Shown here: piece after piece, positions 11,723-14,826 of the stretch
Position numbering within the stretch: position 1 is the stretch's first letter
How the letters are laid out: each line of letters begins with the position of its first letter
The notes under the pieces: generated by a model
What the model was told of the DNA's origin: nothing
The model's input: only the letters and a program-made list of their open reading frames with translations
Database searches by the model: none
Made by a program: the position numbers and the translations under genes
Assembly: GCA_049642725.1 (NCBI GenBank)
Contig: JBARPC010000007.1
Location: 1 to 14,826 of the forward strand
Reading direction: 5' to 3'
From: JAGLYZ01 sp049642725
Lineage (GTDB): Bacteria > Patescibacteriota > Minisyncoccia > Minisyncoccales > JAGMDC01
Length of the DNA stretch: 14,826 bases

Positions 11723-13795
11723 ATGATTAAGAAAGGGGATTTATATTATCCTTCAAAGGAAATCAAAAATAGTGCTTGGTTGAATAACGAAAAGATTTAC
11801 AAAGAAGGAGAAAAAGATCCGATTAAATTTTGGGAGAATTTAGCTAAGGAAATTTTTTGGTTCAAAAAGTGGAAAAAGGGGTTTGTTCACAACCCTCCCT
11901 ACTTTCAGTGGTTTGTTGGCGGGAAAATCAATATTACATCAAACATCTTTGAACATAATTCCTTAGAATGGGAAAGAATTAAAAATAAACCAGCCCTTAT
12001 TTGGGAGCCAGAGCCGATTAATGAGAAACCAAAGATTTTAACCTACGATGAACTTTTTAGAGCGGTTAATAGGTTTGCCAATGCTCTTAAAAGGCTAGGA
12101 GTGAAAAAAGGGGCTCGGGTAGGAATTTATTTGCCAATGATTCCAGAAGTAATAATTTCAATGCTCGCTTGCGCTCGCATTGGAGCAATCCATTCTGTTG
12201 TTTTTTCCGCTTTTTCCTCAAGTGCTTTAAGAATTCGTCTTCAAGATACTGAAGCAAAAGTTTTGATTACTGCTGATGGATATTACAGGAGAGGAAAAGT
12301 TGTTAACTTAAAGAAAAACGCTGATGCCGCCCTTGTGGGCGAGCCTCGCTCGCCTCGCTTCGCGGGCGAAGCGGGCCATGGGCGGGAGGGTGTAAAAGAG
12401 ACAAAAGTGCAAAAAGTTATTGTAGTAAAGCGAGCTAAAAATGAGATTTCTTGGCGAAAGAATCAAGATTTATGGTGGCAGGATTTGGTTGAGAAAGAAT
12501 CTGCTCAGTGTGAGCCAAGAGTAATGGACTCAGAAGACACTTTATTTATACTTTATACCAGTGGAAGCACAGGTAAGCCAAAGGGAACTGTTCATGTCTG
12601 CGGAGGATATACTGTTCAGGCAGAATGGACAGGTAAATGGATATTTGATTTACATAATGACGATATAATATGGTGCACTGCTGATGTTGGTTGGGTAACA
12701 GGCCATACATATGGTGTTTACTCTCCATTACTTAATGGTGTACCAACTCTTATTTATGAAGGAGCGCCTGATTGGCCAGCTCCTGACAGATGGGCCCGGA
12801 TTATTGAAAAGCACAAAGTCACTGTTTTCTATACTGCTCCAACGGCAGTGAGAATGTTTAAAAAATATGGCGCTCAATTTATTGAAAAACATAAATTTGA
12901 TACTTTAAGAATTTTAGGTTCAGTAGGAGAGCCAATTGATGAAGCGGCTTGGGATTGGTATTTTAAAGAAGTAGGAAAAGAAAAATGTCCTGTTCTTGAT
13001 ACTTGGTGGCAAACTGAAACAGGCGGAATTTTAATAACTTCTTTGCCAGGCATTGGTCCTTTTAAACCCTGCTTTACCGGTCTTCCTTTGCCAGGTTTGA
13101 AATTTGATATTCTTGCCCCGCACCGAGCCGAAGGCTCTGGTGCAGGGTTAAATGAAAAAGGCGAGTCCTTGCCTCCAAATAAAGAAGGAAATTTAGTTCT
13201 TTTGCCTCCTTTTTCACCTGGACTTTTACGGGGAATCTATAAAAATCCTAAAAGGTATTTAAAAACTTATTGGAGCGAATACCCTTCGGCAGGTTCAGGG
13301 CAAGCTGGAAAGATTTACTTTACCAGCGATGCTGCTTATAAAGATAAACAGGGACTAATTAGGATTGTAGGCAGGGTAGATGATGTGATAAAAGTGGCTG
13401 GACATCGTTTTACTACCGGAGAATTGGAAAACGCAATTTCCAAGCTCTCAAATGTTTCGGAATGCGCTGTGATAGGAATTCCAGATGAAATAAAAGGAGA
13501 AACACCCATTGTTTTTGTAGTTTTGAAAAATGAGAACGTTTCTCCTGTGGAGAAGCGTTCTCCTAACATTGAAGAAGAAACAAAAAAAGAGATTATTGGA
13601 CAACTAAGAAAAGAAATTGGGCCTATTGCTTCACCAAAGCAAGTTTATTTAGTTGAAGATTTACCCAAAACCCGTTCCGGCAAAATTATGCGCCGAATTC
13701 TAAAACGGCTGCTGGCTAAAGAAGAGTTAGGCGACCTTTCCACCTTAGCCAATCCTGAAAACATTGAAGAAATTAAAAAAGTTATTAATAAATAG
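11723..13795 (+). CDS. acs: AMP-forming acetyl-CoA synthetase carrying four in-frame palindromic inserts
   Basis: A 690-residue acyl-adenylate enzyme that makes acetyl-CoA from acetate, ATP and CoA through acetyl-AMP. The N-terminal ACS segment (KFWENLAKEIFWFKKW...PPYFQWFVGGKIN) is present. YTSGSTGKPKG (278-288) binds ATP phosphates, TWWQTETG (427-434) is the adenine/AMP motif, GRVDDVIKVAGHR is the hinge region, and K654 in PKTRSGKIMRR is the catalytic lysine that is acetylated for control in known Acs. The protein is longer than the roughly 650 residues usual for the family. The excess lies at four places that are each a DNA palindrome: about residues 203-223, 465-475, 521-529 and 604-613. 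Each keeps the frame and falls at a surface-loop-like position. No Shine-Dalgarno site. TPI starts 11 bases downstream. Confidence 0.95.
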   Translation: MIKKGDLYYPSKEIKNSAWLNNEKIYKEGEKDPIKFWENLAKEIFWFKKWKKGFVHNPPYFQWFVGGKINITSNIFEHNSLEWERIKNKPALIWEPEPINEKPKILTYDELFRAVNRFANALKRLGVKKGARVGIYLPMIPEVIISMLACARIGAIHSVVFSAFSSSALRIRLQDTEAKVLITADGYYRRGKVVNLKKNADAALVGEPRSPRFAGEAGHGREGVKETKVQKVIVVKRAKNEISWRKNQDLWWQDLVEKESAQCEPRVMDSEDTLFILYTSGSTGKPKGTVHVCGGYTVQAEWTGKWIFDLHNDDIIWCTADVGWVTGHTYGVYSPLLNGVPTLIYEGAPDWPAPDRWARIIEKHKVTVFYTAPTAVRMFKKYGAQFIEKHKFDTLRILGSVGEPIDEAAWDWYFKEVGKEKCPVLDTWWQTETGGILITSLPGIGPFKPCFTGLPLPGLKFDILAPHRAEGSGAGLNEKGESLPPNKEGNLVLLPPFSPGLLRGIYKNPKRYLKTYWSEYPSAGSGQAGKIYFTSDAAYKDKQGLIRIVGRVDDVIKVAGHRFTTGELENAISKLSNVSECAVIGIPDEIKGETPIVFVVLKNENVSPVEKRSPNIEEETKKEIIGQLRKEIGPIASPKQVYLVEDLPKTRSGKIMRRILKRLLAKEELGDLSTLANPENIEEIKKVINK
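12327..12385. repeat. GC-rich composite palindromic insert in acs
   Basis: A patch of very high G+C in an AT-rich gene. Outer arms ccgccc (12327-12332) and gggcgg (12380-12385) enclose two hairpins: ggcgag/ctcgcc (12338-12354) and cgcttcgc/gcgaagcg (12356-12373, perfect 8-base arms). It encodes roughly A202-E222, where other ACS proteins run directly from KKNADEAL to the VIVVKR strand. Confidence 0.85.
13116..13147. repeat. Hairpin insert in acs (second element)
   Basis: gcaccgagcc (13120-13129) pairs with ggctctggtgc (13133-13143) with one bulged t and loop gaa; flanking ccc (13116-13118) and ggg (13145-13147) extend it across one mismatch. It encodes PHRAEGSGAG in the middle of a beta hairpin that in ACS is normally a short D..G turn. 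Confidence 0.8.
13283..13299. repeat. Dispersed motif inside acs (third element)
   Basis: ccttcggcaggttcagg is the inverted, 15-of-17 matching copy of the motif in the terminator loop at 534-550. It encodes PSAGSG, within an extra PSAGSGQAG stretch between TYWSEY and the KIYFTSDAA strand. Confidence 0.75.
13532..13562. repeat. 31-bp palindrome in acs (fourth element)
   Basis: gagaacgtttctcc (13532-13545) and ggagaagcgttctc (13549-13562) pair along 14 bases with a single T·G mismatch and a tgt loop. It encodes ENVSPVEKRS in the C-terminal domain after FVVLKN. It has the same length as the enolase palindrome and shares gagaac/gttctc. Confidence 0.8.
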
Positions 13796-13806
13796 AATTA
13801 TCTATT

Positions 13807-14553
13807 ATGAAAAAATTTGTAATCGCTAACTGGAAGATGAATCCTAATACTGTCAAAGTGGCTAAGGTGCTTTTTGATGAGGTTGTCAAGGGATTAAAAG
13901 ATGTTAAAAAAGCAAAGGTAGTTATATGTCCGCCATTTGTTTATTTGCCTGCCCTCCAAGATCTAAAATCTAATATAAGGCTAGGCGCGCAGGATTGTTT
14001 TTGGGAGGATAAAGGTTCTTTTACTGGAGAGATTTCTCTTCCAATGCTGAAAAGTTTTGGCTGCAAATATGTTATTATTGGCCATTCTGAACGTAGGCAG
14101 TTTTTAAATGAAACAGACAGGATGATAAATAAAAAAATAAAAGCAGCTTTAATTAAAAATTTGAGGCCTATTTTTTGCCTTGGAGAAAGCAAGAAAGATA
14201 AAGACCGAGGAAAAACTCAGACTGTTCTAAAAAGACAATTAGAAAATGGTTTAAAAAAAATAAGCAAAAGCGATGTTAAAAAAATTATTTTTGCCTATGA
14301 ACCATTATGGGCTATTGGAAGCGGTAAGCCATGTTCTTTAGATGAAGCCAATGTTATAAGGTTGTTTATAAAAAAGGTGGTTACACAAAAATATTTTCGT
14401 TCTATTACTAATGAGATTAAGATACTTTACGGCGGAAGCGTAAACAGTTCCAATGTTAAAAATTTTATTCAAGAAGCCGGCTTTCAGGGTGTTTTGGTTG
14501 GCGGTGTCTCGTTAAAACCAAAAGAATTTATTAAATTAGTAAAAAATATTTAA
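13807..14553 (+). CDS. tpiA: Triose-phosphate isomerase
   Basis: A 248-residue TIM barrel that interconverts dihydroxyacetone phosphate and glyceraldehyde-3-phosphate. The substrate lysine K10 is in ANWKMN (7-12), the electrophile H93 in IIGHSERR (90-97), the catalytic base E165 in AYEPLWAIGSG (163-173), and the phosphate loops YGGSVNSSN and LVGGVSLK are near the C-terminus. Length is normal and all catalytic residues are present. Its ATG is 11 bases after the acs stop, so cotranscription with acs is likely. No Shine-Dalgarno site is seen. Supplies the GAPDH encoded 3.5 kb upstream. Confidence 0.97.
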   Translation: MKKFVIANWKMNPNTVKVAKVLFDEVVKGLKDVKKAKVVICPPFVYLPALQDLKSNIRLGAQDCFWEDKGSFTGEISLPMLKSFGCKYVIIGHSERRQFLNETDRMINKKIKAALIKNLRPIFCLGESKKDKDRGKTQTVLKRQLENGLKKISKSDVKKIIFAYEPLWAIGSGKPCSLDEANVIRLFIKKVVTQKYFRSITNEIKILYGGSVNSSNVKNFIQEAGFQGVLVGGVSLKPKEFIKLVKNI

Positions 14554-14554
14554 T

Positions 14555-14583
14555 TTGACTTTTTAAAGGTATCTTGTTATTAT
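14555..14583 (+). promoter_or_regulatory. Promoter of the YkuK-like gene
   Basis: TTGACT (14555-14560), a 17-base spacer and TATTAT (14578-14583), followed by 7 bases to the ATG at 14591. This is again the leaderless arrangement. It starts immediately after the tpiA stop. Confidence 0.75.
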
Positions 14584-14590
14584 TTAATAT

Positions 14591-14826
14591 ATGAGAAGTT
14601 TAAATCAGGACTTGCTTAAAAATGGTTTTTTTTATAATCCAAGTAGAGGAAATTTACTCCTTAACCAAGTAATTGAGGAGTTGTTTTCTTATATGAAGGA
14701 AAAGCCGGAAAGCTTTTATGATATTATTGTGGGTTGTGATTCTTCTTCTCAAGAAGAACCCCATTTTCCGGTGGCATTGGTTATTTTAAGAAAAGGCGAA
14801 GGCGGAAGATTTTTCCTTAAAAAAAT
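14591..14826 (+). CDS. YkuK/DUF458-like RNase H-fold protein, 5' part only
   Basis: The first 78 codons of a gene cut by the window end. The visible part reads FYNPSRG near the start, then a helix (VIEELFSYMKEKPES), the strand YDIIVGCDSSS with a candidate metal-binding aspartate, and FPVALVILRKGEGGRFF. This follows the DUF458 family (B. subtilis YkuK), predicted to have an RNase H-like fold. Its biochemical role is not established to my knowledge. The start is supported by the promoter ending 7 bases upstream. The catalytic residues that should come later are outside the window. Confidence 0.7.
   Translation, partial: MRSLNQDLLKNGFFYNPSRGNLLLNQVIEELFSYMKEKPESFYDIIVGCDSSSQEEPHFPVALVILRKGEGGRFFLKK

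Noticed and set aside
12327..12385. Frameshift or assembly error in the GC-rich ACS patch
   Set aside because: The frame is open on both sides, conserved ACS motifs continue in the same frame, and three other inserts behave alike. An assembly artefact is not excluded but is not needed.
1..14826. Recoded UGA, as in Gracilibacteria or Absconditabacteria
   Set aside because: Several genes end naturally at TGA (2048-2050, 8981-8983), and no gene needs read-through.
1..14826. tRNA or rRNA genes
   Set aside because: I saw no cloverleaf-like segment, GTTCRA-type T-loop in context, or rRNA core sequence in any intergenic region, all of which are about 110 bases or shorter.

Overview
The window is AT-rich (roughly one third G+C by eye) and densely packed on one strand. 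Every gene I can support is on the + strand, starts with ATG, and no gene-free gap exceeds about 110 bases. UGA is a normal stop (for example the ROK and DUF1460 genes). Small enzymes, a near-absence of Shine-Dalgarno sites, a simple fermentative and glycolytic gene set and an FtsZ with a lysine-rich tail suggest an ultrasmall bacterium of the Patescibacteria/CPR, probably Parcubacteria-like. That assignment is inference from gene content and style, not from a marker phylogeny.

Layout. Positions 1-1006 hold two Nudix genes, each preceded by an intrinsic terminator that runs straight into an extended -10 promoter. Positions 1110-3468 hold a membrane-anchored DUF1460 (NlpC/P60-like) putative cell-wall amidase and an FtsZ-family GTPase. 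Positions 3561-4379 hold a divergent Nudix-like protein in its own transcription unit, with the only strong Shine-Dalgarno site of the window. Positions 4486-7301 are a galU-eno-gpmA cluster. Positions 7350-11060 hold a membrane-anchored CPHC thioredoxin-fold protein, a ROK sugar kinase, a glutaredoxin, gap, and a nucleotidyltransferase/HEPN pair. A two-helix membrane protein with a pilin-like C-terminus follows (11118-11630), then acetyl-CoA synthetase (11723-13795), tpiA (13807-14553) and the start of a YkuK-like (DUF458) gene cut by the window end.

How the genes fit together. ROK kinase, TPI, GAPDH, phosphoglycerate mutase and enolase cover sugar entry and much of lower glycolysis; GalU diverts glucose-1-phosphate to UDP-glucose; ACS links acetate and acetyl-CoA. 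DUF1460 and FtsZ concern envelope and division. The thioredoxin-fold protein and glutaredoxin are thiol redox factors.

The most unusual signals are, first, palindromic elements sitting in frame inside housekeeping enzymes: four in acetyl-CoA synthetase and one perfect 31-bp hairpin in enolase, with one motif also present in an intergenic terminator. Second, a promoter architecture in which the -10 box ends 6-7 bases before the ATG, predicting leaderless mRNAs. Third, a repeated terminator-promoter module at 1-33 and 1066-1099.
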